DNA of 64,000 nucleotides from Pseudomonas poae (GTDB lineage Bacteria; Pseudomonadota; Gammaproteobacteria; Pseudomonadales; Pseudomonadaceae): NCBI RefSeq assembly GCF_001439785.1, contig NZ_JYLI01000003.1, forward strand, positions 62,001 to 126,000. Direction: 5' to 3'. Shown in pieces: positions 19,054 to 28,083 of the stretch; position 1 is the stretch's first letter; the number at the start of each line of letters is the position of its first letter. The translations under genes and the position numbers were made by a program. The notes beneath the pieces are model-generated. The model had not been told where the DNA came from. It ran no database searches and worked only from the letters and a program-made list of their open reading frames with translations.

Positions 19054-19802
19054 CCGATCAGGAGCTGTTGCGCTACAGCCGGCAGATTCTGTTGCAGTAT
19101 GTCGACATCGAAGGCCAGTTGCGCCTGAAAAACGCGCGCGCATTGATCGTCGGCCTGGGGGGGTTGGGCGCACCCGTTGCGCTTTATCTCGCCGCAGCCG
19201 GTGTGGGCGAACTGCACCTGGCCGACTTCGATACGGTCGACCTGACCAACCTGCAACGCCAGATCATTCACGACACCGACAGCGTCGGGCAGACCAAGGT
19301 CGACTCGGCCGTGCGTCGTCTGACCGCCATCAACCCTGACGTCAGGCTGGTCACCCACCGCAGCGCGCTGGATGCCGACTCCCTGGCCGCTGCCGTGGCG
19401 GCGGTGGACGTGGTGCTCGATTGCAGCGACAACTTTGCCACCCGCGAAGCGGTCAATGCGGCCTGCGTGGCCGCCGCCAGGCCACTGGTGAGCGGCGCAG
19501 CGATTCGTCTGGAAGGGCAATTGTCGGTATTCGACCCGCGCCGCGCCGACAGCCCCTGTTATCACTGTTTATACGGGCATGGCAGCGATACCGAACTCAC
19601 CTGCAGCGAAGCCGGGGTGATCGGCCCGCTGGTGGGGCTGGTCGGCAGCCTGCAAGCTCTGGAGGCGCTGAAACTGCTGGCCGGATTTGGTGAGCCGCTG
19701 GTGGGCCGTTTGCTGCTGATCGATGCCTTGACCACGCGTTTTCGCGAGTTGCGCGTCAAGCGCGACCCTGGTTGCGGCGTGTGCGGGGCGCCGCATGCTT
19801 AA
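19047..19802 (+). CDS. moeB: Molybdopterin-synthase adenylyltransferase MoeB (ThiF/HesA family)
   Basis: 251 residues of the E1-like ThiF/MoeB family, which adenylates the C-terminus of a ubiquitin-like sulfur carrier (MoaD). The nucleotide-binding motif '[19 protein letters not shown]', the Arg finger region and two zinc-binding Cys pairs (CYHC and CGVC) are visible. The hemA-prfA-prmC-moeB-murI context is the standard one. A ThiF role cannot be excluded, but the position favours MoeB. Confidence 0.9.
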   Translation: MLTDQELLRYSRQILLQYVDIEGQLRLKNARALIVGLGGLGAPVALYLAAAGVGELHLADFDTVDLTNLQRQIIHDTDSVGQTKVDSAVRRLTAINPDVRLVTHRSALDADSLAAAVAAVDVVLDCSDNFATREAVNAACVAAARPLVSGAAIRLEGQLSVFDPRRADSPCYHCLYGHGSDTELTCSEAGVIGPLVGLVGSLQALEALKLLAGFGEPLVGRLLLIDALTTRFRELRVKRDPGCGVCGAPHA

Positions 19803-20589
19803 GGACGCGCCGATCGGCGTGTTCGATTCCGGCGTCGGCGGTCTGTCGGTGCTGGACGAAATTCAACAGTTGCTGCCCCACGAGTCGCTGCTGTACGTGG
19901 CCGACTGTGGGCATATTCCTTACGGCGAGAAAACCCCCGCGTTCATTCTCGAACGCTCGCGGCGGGTGGCTGAGTTTTTCCGCAGTCAAGGTGCCAAGGC
20001 GTTCGTGATTGCCTGCAACACCGCGACGGTGGCCGCGGTGGCCGACCTGCGTCAGGACTTCCCGGATTGGCCGCTGGTGGGCATGGAGCCCGCCGTCAAG
20101 CCCGCCGCCGCCGCCACCCGCAGTGGCGTAGTCGGGGTGCTCGCCACCACCGGCACCCTGCAAAGCGCCAAATTCGCCGCTTTGCTCGACCGTTTCGCCA
20201 CCGACGTGCGAGTGGTCACCCAGCCGTGCCCGGGCCTGGTGGAGCTGATTGAAACCGGCGACCTGGCGAGCCCGGCGCTGCGCCAGCTGTTGCAGGGTTA
20301 CGTCGAGCCGCTGCTCAGTGCCGGCTGCGACACCATTATCCTCGGCTGCACGCATTATCCCTTCCTCAAGCCGCTGCTGGCGCAGATGTTGCCGCCCAGC
20401 ATCATCCTCATCGATACCGGTGCCGCCGTGGCCCGCCAGCTCAAGCGGTTACTGGGCGAACGTGACCTTTTGGCCACCGGTAATCCGCGTCCAGCCCAGT
20501 TCTGGACCAGTGGCGATCTGTGTCACCTGAGAAATATCCTACCGACACTATGGAAATATCCGAGCGTTGTGCGAATATTTGGCGCGTGA
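19795..20589 (+). CDS. murI: Glutamate racemase
   Basis: 264 residues. It converts L- to D-glutamate for peptidoglycan. The paired catalytic cysteines lie in 'ACNTATVAA' and 'GCTHYPF', and the N-terminal '[14 protein letters not shown]' is the family signature. The start overlaps moeB by 8 bp. It ends the hemA operon. Confidence 0.97.
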   Translation: MLKDAPIGVFDSGVGGLSVLDEIQQLLPHESLLYVADCGHIPYGEKTPAFILERSRRVAEFFRSQGAKAFVIACNTATVAAVADLRQDFPDWPLVGMEPAVKPAAAATRSGVVGVLATTGTLQSAKFAALLDRFATDVRVVTQPCPGLVELIETGDLASPALRQLLQGYVEPLLSAGCDTIILGCTHYPFLKPLLAQMLPPSIILIDTGAAVARQLKRLLGERDLLATGNPRPAQFWTSGDLCHLRNILPTLWKYPSVVRIFGA

Positions 20590-20700
20590 AAAATTCGTGA
20601 AATAGGTCGTTATCAGCTGGAACTTCCGTCTATGTGCCAGCTTCTATAGCGAGATAGCCTGTACAACACTTTATAACTTCGTTTGGAAAGGATGTTTCTT

Positions 20701-21219
20701 ATGAAGCGCTTGTTCTGTTTGGCCGCGATTGTGGCCGCTGTGGTAGGACACTCTGTTTCGGCCAATGCTGCTGGCCTGGAGTTCGGGGTGGGGGGGACGA
20801 GCGATTCAACCATGACCTATCGGCTTGGCTTGACCTCCGATTGGGACAAGAGCTGGTGGCAGAGCGACGTGGGCCGCCTGACCGGCTACTGGAGCGGCGC
20901 CTACACCTACTGGGACGGCGACAAGACTGCCGGCGCCAGCAGCCTGTCGTTCTCGCCGGTGTTTGTGTATGAGTTTGCCGGGCAGACGGTCAAGCCTTAC
21001 ATCGAAGCGGGCATCGGCCTGGCGGTGTTCTCGCGCACCCAGCTGGAAGACAACAACATTGGTCAGGCCTTCCAGTTCGAAGACCGCATCGGCTTTGGTC
21101 TGCGCTTTGCCGGCGGGCATGAAGTGGGCATTCGTGCCACGCACTATTCCAATGCCGGCATGAGCAGCAACAACGATGGGGTGGAAAGCTACGCGGTGCA
21201 CTACACCTTGCCGCTGTAA
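20701..21219 (+). CDS. pagL: Lipid A 3-O-deacylase PagL
   Basis: 172 residues with a cleavable signal peptide (to about residue 24) and an eight-stranded outer-membrane barrel pattern. The catalytic triad of P. aeruginosa PagL (His, Ser two residues later, Glu twelve after that) is matched by His148, Ser150 and Glu162 in 'THYSNAG...GVE'. It removes the 3-linked acyl chain of lipid A, modulating endotoxicity and polymyxin response. The start at 20701 has a GGAAAGGA site 8 nt upstream; an in-frame start 18 bp earlier is too close to that site. It has its own 110-bp upstream gap after murI. Confidence 0.9.
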   Translation: MKRLFCLAAIVAAVVGHSVSANAAGLEFGVGGTSDSTMTYRLGLTSDWDKSWWQSDVGRLTGYWSGAYTYWDGDKTAGASSLSFSPVFVYEFAGQTVKPYIEAGIGLAVFSRTQLEDNNIGQAFQFEDRIGFGLRFAGGHEVGIRATHYSNAGMSSNNDGVESYAVHYTLPL

Positions 21220-21229
21220 TCACCACCTC

Positions 21230-21259
21230 TTGCAGGAGCGAGCAAGCTCGCTCCTGCAA
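21230..21259. repeat. REP-like palindrome after pagL
   Basis: A nearly continuous palindrome, TTGCAGGAGCGAGC / GCTCGCTCCTGCAA with a 2-nt loop, just behind the pagL stop. It belongs to the same GAGCGAGC-type family as the paired REPs elsewhere in the window but is a single compact unit; it may also act as the end of the convergent pagL and ykgJ transcripts. Confidence 0.75.
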
Positions 21260-21274
21260 AGCAGGTCAGCAGGC

Positions 21275-21580
21275 TCAGCGATACGCCGTCGCAATTCCCT
21301 GGCGCTCTTCAAGGCACTCCGGTGCACCCATCTCGAATTCCCGGCAAATCAGCGGGCGTCGCTCGTAGATCGTGCACATCATCGTGTCCCGGTCCAGCGC
21401 CGCACACCAGCCGTCATCCAGACGCAGCATCACTTCGCCGCCCCAGTCATCGGTATCGATATAGCGCTCCGGCACGCCGGTGTCGGTGATCAGCAGCACT
21501 TCCAGCTGGCAGCAGCAGGCCGCGCACGTCGAGCAGGTGACGGCGGGTTCGTTGAGCTGAATGTGGGGGATGGTGGTCAT
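21275..21580 (-). CDS. YkgJ-family cysteine-cluster protein
   Basis: 101 residues with the Cys-rich signature of the YkgJ/CxxCxxCC group: 'CSTCAACCC' near the N-terminus, then CAA, CTI, CRE and a C-terminal Cys. It probably binds zinc or an iron-sulfur cluster; the function is unknown. It follows the DUF2878 gene by 53 bp on the same strand and could be the tail of that operon. Confidence 0.85.
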   Translation of the reverse strand: MTTIPHIQLNEPAVTCSTCAACCCQLEVLLITDTGVPERYIDTDDWGGEVMLRLDDGWCAALDRDTMMCTIYERRPLICREFEMGAPECLEERQGIATAYR

Positions 21581-21633
21581 GGGGCGCAGCTTCCAGCTTT
21601 AAGCGACGAGCTGCAAGTAGAAGCCGACCGGCT

Positions 21634-22143
21634 TCATCTTTTACTTGCCGCTTGAAACTTGTCGCTGGTGGCTGCTGCGGTCAGCAGCGTGAACACAAAC
21701 GCCCACAGCACCGCCAATCCGGCCATCGTCGGGCCCGTGGCGTAACCGAACTGCACGCCGGCCAACTGACTTCCGGCGTAGTAAGATGCTGGCCCGCCCA
21801 CCGCGCCCAGCAAGGCCGCGCGCCACCAGGGCCGTGCGCTCCAGGCCAGGCAATGGTGCAAGGTGGTCGCCAGCAGAGCCCACAGCAACATCAACCAGAA
21901 TGGGATCAGCGGGCCTGGCTCGTTGAAATGGAAGACCCCAAGGGCGCGCAAAGAGGTGTCCAGCAGCGTGCCCACCAGCGTGACGCTGATGATCAGCACG
22001 CCATCCTCGGCCGACGAACTGATCCACAGCAGGTGGATGGCCAGCACCGCCAGCCCCACCAGCAACCACAGGCTGTCGCCGCCCAGCACGCAGGCGAACC
22101 AGCCGCACTGGAACAGCGCCGCGTTGGCCAGCGATTTAAGCAT
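21634..22143 (-). CDS. DUF2878 membrane protein
   Basis: 169 residues, almost entirely hydrophobic, with five or six membrane segments. The N-terminus 'LANAALFQCGWFACVLGG' and central 'HFNEPGPLIPFWLMLLWALLATTLHH' fit the DUF2878 family. It is the last gene of the MerR-photolyase operon; its ATG overlaps the 3' end of the fatty-acid methyltransferase gene by 8 bp. The function is unknown; its constant partnership with a cfa-like enzyme suggests a role in modifying or moving membrane lipids. Confidence 0.8.
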   Translation of the reverse strand: MLKSLANAALFQCGWFACVLGGDSLWLLVGLAVLAIHLLWISSSAEDGVLIISVTLVGTLLDTSLRALGVFHFNEPGPLIPFWLMLLWALLATTLHHCLAWSARPWWRAALLGAVGGPASYYAGSQLAGVQFGYATGPTMAGLAVLWAFVFTLLTAAATSDKFQAASKR

Positions 22144-23407
22144 CGAAGCGCCCGAGCAAGGGCGGATTGATCGCCGCCGGCTTGGCCAGCAACAGCTGGG
22201 CGGTGCCAATGGTGCGCTCCATGAAGCCACCTTCGCAGTAGCATAGATAAAACTCCCACTGACGCAGGAAGTATTCGTCGTAGCCCAATTCTGCAAGACG
22301 GCCATGGGCGCGGCGAAAGTTCTCGTGCCACAGGCGCAGGGTTCGCGCGTAGTGCAGGCCGAAATCCTCCATGTGCAGCAGGTTCATGTCGGTGTCGCGG
22401 CTGACGATGTGCAACATGTTCTGCACGCTGGGCAGCGCACCACCGGGGAAGATATAGCGCTGGATGAAATCGACGCTGTTCCTGGCCTGCTCGAAGCGTT
22501 GCTCGCGAATGGTAATGGCCTGCAGCAGCATCAGCCCGTCGGGCTTGAGCAGGTGCGCGCATTGCTTGAAGTAGGTCGGCAGGAAGCGGTGGCCCACCGC
22601 CTCGATCATCTCGATGGACACCAGCTTGTCGTACTGGCCGGTCAGGTCGCGGTAGTCGCTCAGCAGCAGGGTCACCTGCTCCTGCAAGCCCAGGGCGGCG
22701 ATGCGCCGTTCGGTGTAGGCGAACTGCTCTTTGGACAGGGTGGTGGTGGTGACCTTGCAGCCGTAATGCTGCGCCGCATACAGCGCCATGCTGCCCCAGC
22801 CGGTGCCGATTTCCAGCAGGTGGTCGCCGGGCTTGAGCGACAGTTTCTGGCAGATACGCTCCAGCTTGTTCAGTTGCGCCTGTTCCAGGGTGTCGTCGGC
22901 CTTAAGAAATTGCGCCGCCGAGTACATCATGGTCGGGTCGAGAAATTCTTCGAACAGGTCGTTGCCGAGGTCGTAATGGGCTGCGATGTTTTTCTGTGAC
23001 CCCTTGCGCGTGTTGCGATTGAGCCAGTGCAGGCCCTGGGTGAACGGCCGTGCCATGCGCGCCAGGCCGCCTTCCATCGCGTCGAGCACGTCCAGGTTGC
23101 TGACCATCACACGCACGACAGCGGTAAGGTCCGGGCTGGTCCAGTAACCGTGGATAAACGCCTCGCCCGCACCGATCGAACCGTTGGCCGCCACCAGCCC
23201 CCATACGGCCGCGTCGAGGATGTGGATCTCCCCTAACAGGTGCGCTTCCCGTGCGCCGAACACGTGCCGTTCGCCGTCCTCGATCAGCACCAACTGGCCG
23301 TGGCGCAATTGGCTGAGCTGACGCAGCACACCCTTGCGCAGCAGCGCACTGGTCATGCCGTTGACGTTCAGGCGGTTGGCCTTGACCGATACATTAGGGG
23401 ATTTCAT
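22136..23407 (-). CDS. Cyclopropane-fatty-acyl-phospholipid synthase family methyltransferase
   Basis: 423 residues of the CFA synthase/mycolic acid methyltransferase family, which methylates or cyclopropanates unsaturated acyl chains of phospholipids using SAM. The SAM motif 'LLEIGTGWGSMALYAAQHYG' and 'VSIEMIEAVGHRFLPTYF' are clear. It is embedded with DUF1365, an FAD enzyme and an SDR, the set that in alphaproteobacteria is tied to furan/cyclopropane fatty-acid formation under singlet oxygen (UfaM-type). It may therefore be a UfaM-like methyltransferase rather than the general Cfa. It overlaps the DUF1365 gene by 14 bp. Confidence 0.88.
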   Translation of the reverse strand: MKSPNVSVKANRLNVNGMTSALLRKGVLRQLSQLRHGQLVLIEDGERHVFGAREAHLLGEIHILDAAVWGLVAANGSIGAGEAFIHGYWTSPDLTAVVRVMVSNLDVLDAMEGGLARMARPFTQGLHWLNRNTRKGSQKNIAAHYDLGNDLFEEFLDPTMMYSAAQFLKADDTLEQAQLNKLERICQKLSLKPGDHLLEIGTGWGSMALYAAQHYGCKVTTTTLSKEQFAYTERRIAALGLQEQVTLLLSDYRDLTGQYDKLVSIEMIEAVGHRFLPTYFKQCAHLLKPDGLMLLQAITIREQRFEQARNSVDFIQRYIFPGGALPSVQNMLHIVSRDTDMNLLHMEDFGLHYARTLRLWHENFRRAHGRLAELGYDEYFLRQWEFYLCYCEGGFMERTIGTAQLLLAKPAAINPPLLGRFDA

Positions 23408-24203
23408 GGCGGCGATCCTTGGTATACCCAACTGCAGTGCGAGAGGCGCCATCGGCGGCTCGGTGGGGGAAAATCGGTGTGCGTTTGAGCAACAGGCGCA
23501 CGGCCTGCCAGTAAATGGCCAGGCAGGTCTTGGCGGTCATCCAGGGGAAGCGCCGCAGGTAACGGTGCAGGCTGGCGCGGGTGAGCGGCTCTTTTTGCAG
23601 GCTCAGCGTGGCGTCGAAGACTTTGAGTTCGCCTTGCCAGTCGGCCATGTGCACGCCCAACCGGTCGGCGGGCGGGCTGAAGCTCATGCGGTATTCCAGG
23701 TCAGGCGGCAAAAACGGCGACACATGGAACGCCTTGGCCACGGCGAAGTGCTGATGTTCGCCTGCGCCGAGGGCCATTGCCGGCAGCACATAGTGATATC
23801 GCTCGCGCCAGGGTGTGTTGGTGACTTCACACAAAATCGCGGCCAACTCGCCGCCGGCCTCATAGCAGTAAAAGAAACTTACCGGGTTGAAGGCCAGACC
23901 CCAGCTGCGGGCCTGGGTCAGCAGGCAGATGGCGCCCTCGGGCGTGCGCCCCAGGGCCTTGCTGACCTCAAGGCGCACGGCATCGGTGAGGCTCATGCCG
24001 TGGCGGGTCAAGGTGCGCAGGTAGTCCTGCTGGCGAAAGCCGAACGGCGCCAGGCGCTGGGTGCCCGCCAGGGGAGAGAGCGCGAGCACCTGCTCCTGTT
24101 CGCTTAAATCCAGGTACAGCAGACCGATGCGGTAGCGAAAGGCGTGGGCCCTGGGCGCAAACCGGCGATGGGCGATCCAGCCGCTGTACAGGGCGCTGTT
24201 CAC
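23394..24203 (-). CDS. DUF1365 domain-containing protein
   Basis: 269 residues with clear DUF1365 features: N-terminal 'YSGWIAHRRFAPRAHAFRYRIGLLYLDL', central 'FNPVSFFYCYE' and 'EVTNTPWRERYHYVL'. The biochemical function is unknown; the family nearly always lies beside an FAD amine-oxidase-like protein and a CFA-synthase-like methyltransferase. It overlaps the flavoprotein gene by 4 bp, so the two are coupled. Confidence 0.92.
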   Translation of the reverse strand: MNSALYSGWIAHRRFAPRAHAFRYRIGLLYLDLSEQEQVLALSPLAGTQRLAPFGFRQQDYLRTLTRHGMSLTDAVRLEVSKALGRTPEGAICLLTQARSWGLAFNPVSFFYCYEAGGELAAILCEVTNTPWRERYHYVLPAMALGAGEHQHFAVAKAFHVSPFLPPDLEYRMSFSPPADRLGVHMADWQGELKVFDATLSLQKEPLTRASLHRYLRRFPWMTAKTCLAIYWQAVRLLLKRTPIFPHRAADGASRTAVGYTKDRRHEIP

Positions 24204-25447
24204 AGGGTTTCCCCGAAAGCCTGGGCCACGCGTAGCGCGCTGACTACGCCGTCTTCATGAAACCCGTTAGCCCAGTAGGCGCCGCAGTAAAAGGTGTCGC
24301 GCGCGCCGTTCAACTCTTCCCAGCGTGCCTGGGCGGCCACCGCCGCCAGGCTGTATTGCGGATGGGCATAGGTGAAGCGCGCCAGAATTTTGAGCGGATC
24401 GATCATTGGCGTCTGGTTGAGACTGACGCAAAACGTGGTGGCGCTGTCGATGCCTTGCAGGATGTTCATGTCGTAGGTGACGGCGGCCTGGGTGTCGAGG
24501 CTGTCAGTGAGGCGGTAATTCCAGCTGGCCCAGGCCAGTTTGCGCGCCGGCAGCAGGCGGGTGTCGGTGTGCAGCACCACGTCATTGTCGGCGTAGGGCA
24601 GGGCACCGAGGATGGCTTGCTCGGCCTCGCTCGGGTCAGCCAGCAGCGCCAGGGCCTGGTCGCTGTGGCAGGCGAACACCACGCGGTCGAACGTCTCGCT
24701 GCCGGCGGCGCTGTGGATCACCACGCCGTCAGTGCTGCGCTCAACCTTGTGCACAGGGCAATCAAGACGGATTTTTTCGCGGAAACTGCGGGTCAGCGGT
24801 TCGATATACGCGCTGGAGCCCCCTTCGATCACGCACCATTGCGGGCGATTGTTCACCGACAGCAGGCCGTGGTTCTTGAAGAAGCGCACAAAGAACTGCA
24901 GGGGGAAACCGAGCATGTCCGCCAGAGACATCGACCAGATCGCCGCGCCCATCGGCACGATGTAATGGCGGATGAATCGCGGGCCGTAGCCACCGGCTGC
25001 CAGGTAGTCGCCCAGCGTCATGTCTGCACGGATGCGTTGCTGTTCAAGGTCCAGCGGCGCCTGGCGGTTGAAACGCAGAATATCGCGCAACATGCCCCAG
25101 AACCCCGGCGAGAGAATATTGCGGCGCTGGGCGAACAGGCTGTTGAGGTTATTGCCGTTGTATTCAAAGCCACTGCGCTGGTCGCTTACCGAGAAGCTCA
25201 TCTCGGTGGGTTTGAACGTCACGCCGATCTGTCCCAGCAGGCGGATGAAATTGGGGTAGGTCCAGTCGTTGAACACGATAAAACCGGTATCCACCGCATA
25301 AGGCTTGCCGTCGACCGTCACGTTGGCCGTATGGGTATGCCCGCCGATGCAGGTATTGGCTTCAAACACGCTGATATCGTGGCGACGGCTGAGCAGATAG
25401 GCACTGGTCAGGCCGGCAATGCCGCTGCCGATGATGGCGATCTTCAC
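24200..25447 (-). CDS. FAD-dependent oxidoreductase, amine-oxidase/desaturase-like
   Basis: About 415 residues starting at a GTG (VKIAIIGSGIAG) that overlaps the preceding SDR stop (GTGA). The Rossmann motif GSGIAGLTSAYLL and the family 'VFEANTCIGGHTHT' lead the protein. The group is annotated as NAD/FAD-binding protein and is the usual partner of DUF1365 and CFA-type genes. It probably oxidises an acyl chain or intermediate; the substrate is unknown. Confidence 0.9.
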   Translation of the reverse strand: MKIAIIGSGIAGLTSAYLLSRRHDISVFEANTCIGGHTHTANVTVDGKPYAVDTGFIVFNDWTYPNFIRLLGQIGVTFKPTEMSFSVSDQRSGFEYNGNNLNSLFAQRRNILSPGFWGMLRDILRFNRQAPLDLEQQRIRADMTLGDYLAAGGYGPRFIRHYIVPMGAAIWSMSLADMLGFPLQFFVRFFKNHGLLSVNNRPQWCVIEGGSSAYIEPLTRSFREKIRLDCPVHKVERSTDGVVIHSAAGSETFDRVVFACHSDQALALLADPSEAEQAILGALPYADNDVVLHTDTRLLPARKLAWASWNYRLTDSLDTQAAVTYDMNILQGIDSATTFCVSLNQTPMIDPLKILARFTYAHPQYSLAAVAAQARWEELNGARDTFYCGAYWANGFHEDGVVSALRVAQAFGETL

Positions 25448-26226
25448 AGGTCGTCCTTTTGCGGCGGCGGGCTGCGCAGCATGCGCTTGCCGATGATCAG
25501 TTGCGCCCGGCTCGGCAGTTTCGACAGCGGCCACAGGGTGGCGATGAACATCGCCGGGAACGCGATCTCCAGCGGGCGTTTGTCCAGCTTGGCAAAGATG
25601 TGCCGCGCCGCTTTGTCAGCCGGCCAGCTCAAAGGCATCGGGAAATCGTTGCGCTCGGTCAGCGGTGTATCGACGAATCCGGGGCTGATCACGGTGACGT
25701 CGATATTCTCCGGCGACAGGCTGATGCGCAGGGATTCGAACAGGTAACGCAAACCCGCCTTCGACGCGCCATAGGCTTCGGCCCGTGGCATCGGCAGGTA
25801 GGTCACGGCGCTGGCCACGCCCACAAGGTGTGGCGCGCGGCCGGCGCGCAACAGCGGCAGAGCGGCTTCGATGCAGTAGCTGCTGGCCAACAGATTGGTG
25901 CGCACCACGTGTTCGACGATGGACGAGTCAAACTGGCGCGCATCCACGTATTCGCAGGTACCCGCGTTGAGGATCACGGTGTCCAGCGCGCCCCAGGCTT
26001 CACCGATCCGTTCGCCTATCTCGCGCACGGTCTGGCTGTTGGTCAGGTCGCCGGCCACCACCAGCACCTGGCCGGGATAGCGTTGGGCAAGTGCATCCAG
26101 CGGGCCTTGTGAGCGCGAGCTGAGGGCCACGTGGGCACCGCTGTCGAGCAGCTCCAGGGCCAGGGCGGCACCAATCCCACTGCTGGCGCCAGTCAACCAG
26201 TAACGGCGGGGCGAGTTCAGGCTCAT
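25444..26226 (-). CDS. Short-chain dehydrogenase/reductase
   Basis: 260 residues. The SDR cofactor motif 'TGASSGIGAALALEL' lies near residues 13-27, NAG at 'ILNAGT' and the catalytic YGASK motif ('AEAYGASKAG') is present. The C-terminal part is extended and basic. It overlaps the NTF2-like gene by 4 bp. The substrate is unknown; the context links it to the lipid-modifying cluster. Confidence 0.9.
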   Translation of the reverse strand: MSLNSPRRYWLTGASSGIGAALALELLDSGAHVALSSRSQGPLDALAQRYPGQVLVVAGDLTNSQTVREIGERIGEAWGALDTVILNAGTCEYVDARQFDSSIVEHVVRTNLLASSYCIEAALPLLRAGRAPHLVGVASAVTYLPMPRAEAYGASKAGLRYLFESLRISLSPENIDVTVISPGFVDTPLTERNDFPMPLSWPADKAARHIFAKLDKRPLEIAFPAMFIATLWPLSKLPSRAQLIIGKRMLRSPPPQKDDL

Positions 26227-26648
26227 GCGATTCTCCTTTTCAGCCAGCTTATGACTCGGCCGAATACCGGCAGGTGTTCATAGAGCATGGCGCCGGCATC
26301 GAAATAATCGCGATGGCGGTACACCTTGTTATCGCGCCACATCAGGTGCGAGCAGCCTTCCACTCGGACCACCTTGCCGCCGTTGAGGCGCGGGTGGCAA
26401 AAACTCATTTTCCAGCGCAGGTAGCCTTCGCCTTCGGCCACCTCGTCGAAGCCCTGATAGTCGAAGCGTAATTGGCTGATATGGCTGTACAGCTCGCTGA
26501 AGTAGCGGCGCAGTTCAGGCAGGCCATGGACCTGATGCAGCGGGTCGGCGAAGGCGATGTCCTGGCTGTAGAGGCTGTCGAGCAGGTGCAGGTTGTGCTT
26601 GTCGAGCGTGGCGAAAGCCTGGGCGAAGCGGCGCAGAAAGTCACTCAT
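26223..26648 (-). CDS. NTF2-like (SnoaL-type) protein
   Basis: 141 residues. The cone-shaped NTF2 fold is suggested by the pattern 'LDSLYSQDIAFADPLHQVHG', 'FDEVAEGEGYLRWKM' and 'YRHRDYFDAGAMLYEHLP'. Such proteins are small-molecule isomerases or binding partners. The start at 26648 overlaps the photolyase stop by 8 bp and excludes an upstream extension inside phr. It always travels with the SDR-FAD-DUF1365 group in my recollection of such clusters. Confidence 0.85.
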   Translation of the reverse strand: MSDFLRRFAQAFATLDKHNLHLLDSLYSQDIAFADPLHQVHGLPELRRYFSELYSHISQLRFDYQGFDEVAEGEGYLRWKMSFCHPRLNGGKVVRVEGCSHLMWRDNKVYRHRDYFDAGAMLYEHLPVFGRVISWLKRRIA

Positions 26649-28083
26649 GCTCGGCCACCGCTTGACGGGACGGCAGGCTGCGGAAGGCGGCGAGGGCGCG
26701 CTCACGGGATTTTTTCAGGTCGACGATCGAGCGCGGGTAATCCGCCACGCCGAACAGTCCGCCTGCGGCCTCGGGGTTGTGCACTTCCTTTTTATTCAGC
26801 GCCGCCAGTTGCGGCAGCCAGTGCTTGATGAACACACCCTCGCCGTCGAATTTTTCCGACTGGCTCAATGGGCTGAAAATGCGGAAATACGGCGCCGAAT
26901 CAGTACCGGTGGAGGAGCTCCACTGCCAGCCGCCGTTGTTGGCGGCGAGGTCGCCGTCGATCAGGTGGCGCATGAAAAAACGCTCGCCCTCGCGCCAGTC
27001 GATCAGCAGGTTCTTGGTCAGGAACATCGCCACCACCATGCGCAGGCGGTTGTGCATCCAGCCGGTCTCCAGCAACTGGCGCATCGCCGCGTCGATGATC
27101 GGCAGGCCGGTGCGCGCTTCCTGCCAGGCCGCCAGGTCCTTGGGGGCGTGGCGCCAGGCGACGGCTTCGGTCTCGGGCCGGAACGCGCGGTGGCGCGATA
27201 CCCGTGGATAGCCGACCAGGATGTGCTTGTAGAACTCGCGCCACAGCAATTCGTTGATCCAGGTGACGGCGCCAACGTTGCCCGTCTCGAACTCGCCACT
27301 GTTGCTCTGCAACGCCGCGTGCAGGCACTGGCGCGGCGAAACCACGCCGGCGGCAAGGTAGGCGGAGAGCTGACTGGTGCCCGGTTTGGCCGGGTAGTCG
27401 CGCTCGTCCTTGTAATAGCCGATCTGTTGGTCGGCGAAGGTGTCGAGGCGGCATCGGGCTTCGTCTTCGCCGGCCGGCCAAAGGGCGCGCAGGCTGTCGC
27501 TGGGCGCTTCGAAACCGGGCACGCTGGACGGAATCGGGTCGCTGTCGAGCGACAGCTTTTGCTGGGCTTTTGGCGTTGCCACCAGGCGCGGCAGGGCGCT
27601 GTGCAGGCGGCTGTAGCACACCTTGCGAAACTGGCTGAAGACCTGGAAGTAGGTACCGGTCTTGGTCAGCACGCTGCCGGGTTGGAAAAACAGTTGGTCG
27701 AGGTAGCTGTGGAACGTCACACCGCAGGCTTCCAGCGCCTGGGCCACGGCCTGGTCGCGGCGGCTCTCGTGAATGCCGTATTCCTCGTTGACGTGCACCG
27801 AGGCCACCGACAATTCCTGGCACAGCTTACTCAGCACGGCGGGAGCCTGGTCCCAGGTCGGCGCCGTGCGGATCAGCAAAGGAATATTGAGTGTGCCCAG
27901 CGCCTGGCGCAGGTGCTGCAGGTTGCGCAGCCAAAAGTCGACCTTGCACGCGGCATCGTCGTGGGCGAGCCATTGCTCGGGCGTGATCAAGTACACGGCG
28001 GCCATCGGGCCGCGCTGGCTCGCGGCGGCCAGGGCGGTGTTGTCGTGCAGGCGCAGGTCGGTGCGCAGCCAGATCAAATGCAT
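26641..28083 (-). CDS. phrB: Deoxyribodipyrimidine photolyase
   Basis: 480 residues of the class I CPD photolyase family: N-terminal antenna domain ('IWLRTDLRLHDNTAL') and C-terminal FAD domain with 'TGLPIIDAAMRQLLETGWMHNR' and 'DGDLAANNGGWQW'. It repairs UV-induced pyrimidine dimers using blue light. It directly follows the MerR regulator gene (0-bp gap), consistent with light-dependent control. Confidence 0.95.
   Translation of the reverse strand: MHLIWLRTDLRLHDNTALAAASQRGPMAAVYLITPEQWLAHDDAACKVDFWLRNLQHLRQALGTLNIPLLIRTAPTWDQAPAVLSKLCQELSVASVHVNEEYGIHESRRDQAVAQALEACGVTFHSYLDQLFFQPGSVLTKTGTYFQVFSQFRKVCYSRLHSALPRLVATPKAQQKLSLDSDPIPSSVPGFEAPSDSLRALWPAGEDEARCRLDTFADQQIGYYKDERDYPAKPGTSQLSAYLAAGVVSPRQCLHAALQSNSGEFETGNVGAVTWINELLWREFYKHILVGYPRVSRHRAFRPETEAVAWRHAPKDLAAWQEARTGLPIIDAAMRQLLETGWMHNRLRMVVAMFLTKNLLIDWREGERFFMRHLIDGDLAANNGGWQWSSSTGTDSAPYFRIFSPLSQSEKFDGEGVFIKHWLPQLAALNKKEVHNPEAAGGLFGVADYPRSIVDLKKSRERALAAFRSLPSRQAVAEHE

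Noticed and set aside
20660..20665. A single TGTACA upstream of pagL
   Set aside because: No second box at 18 bp; one 6-bp palindrome is expected by chance in a window of this size.
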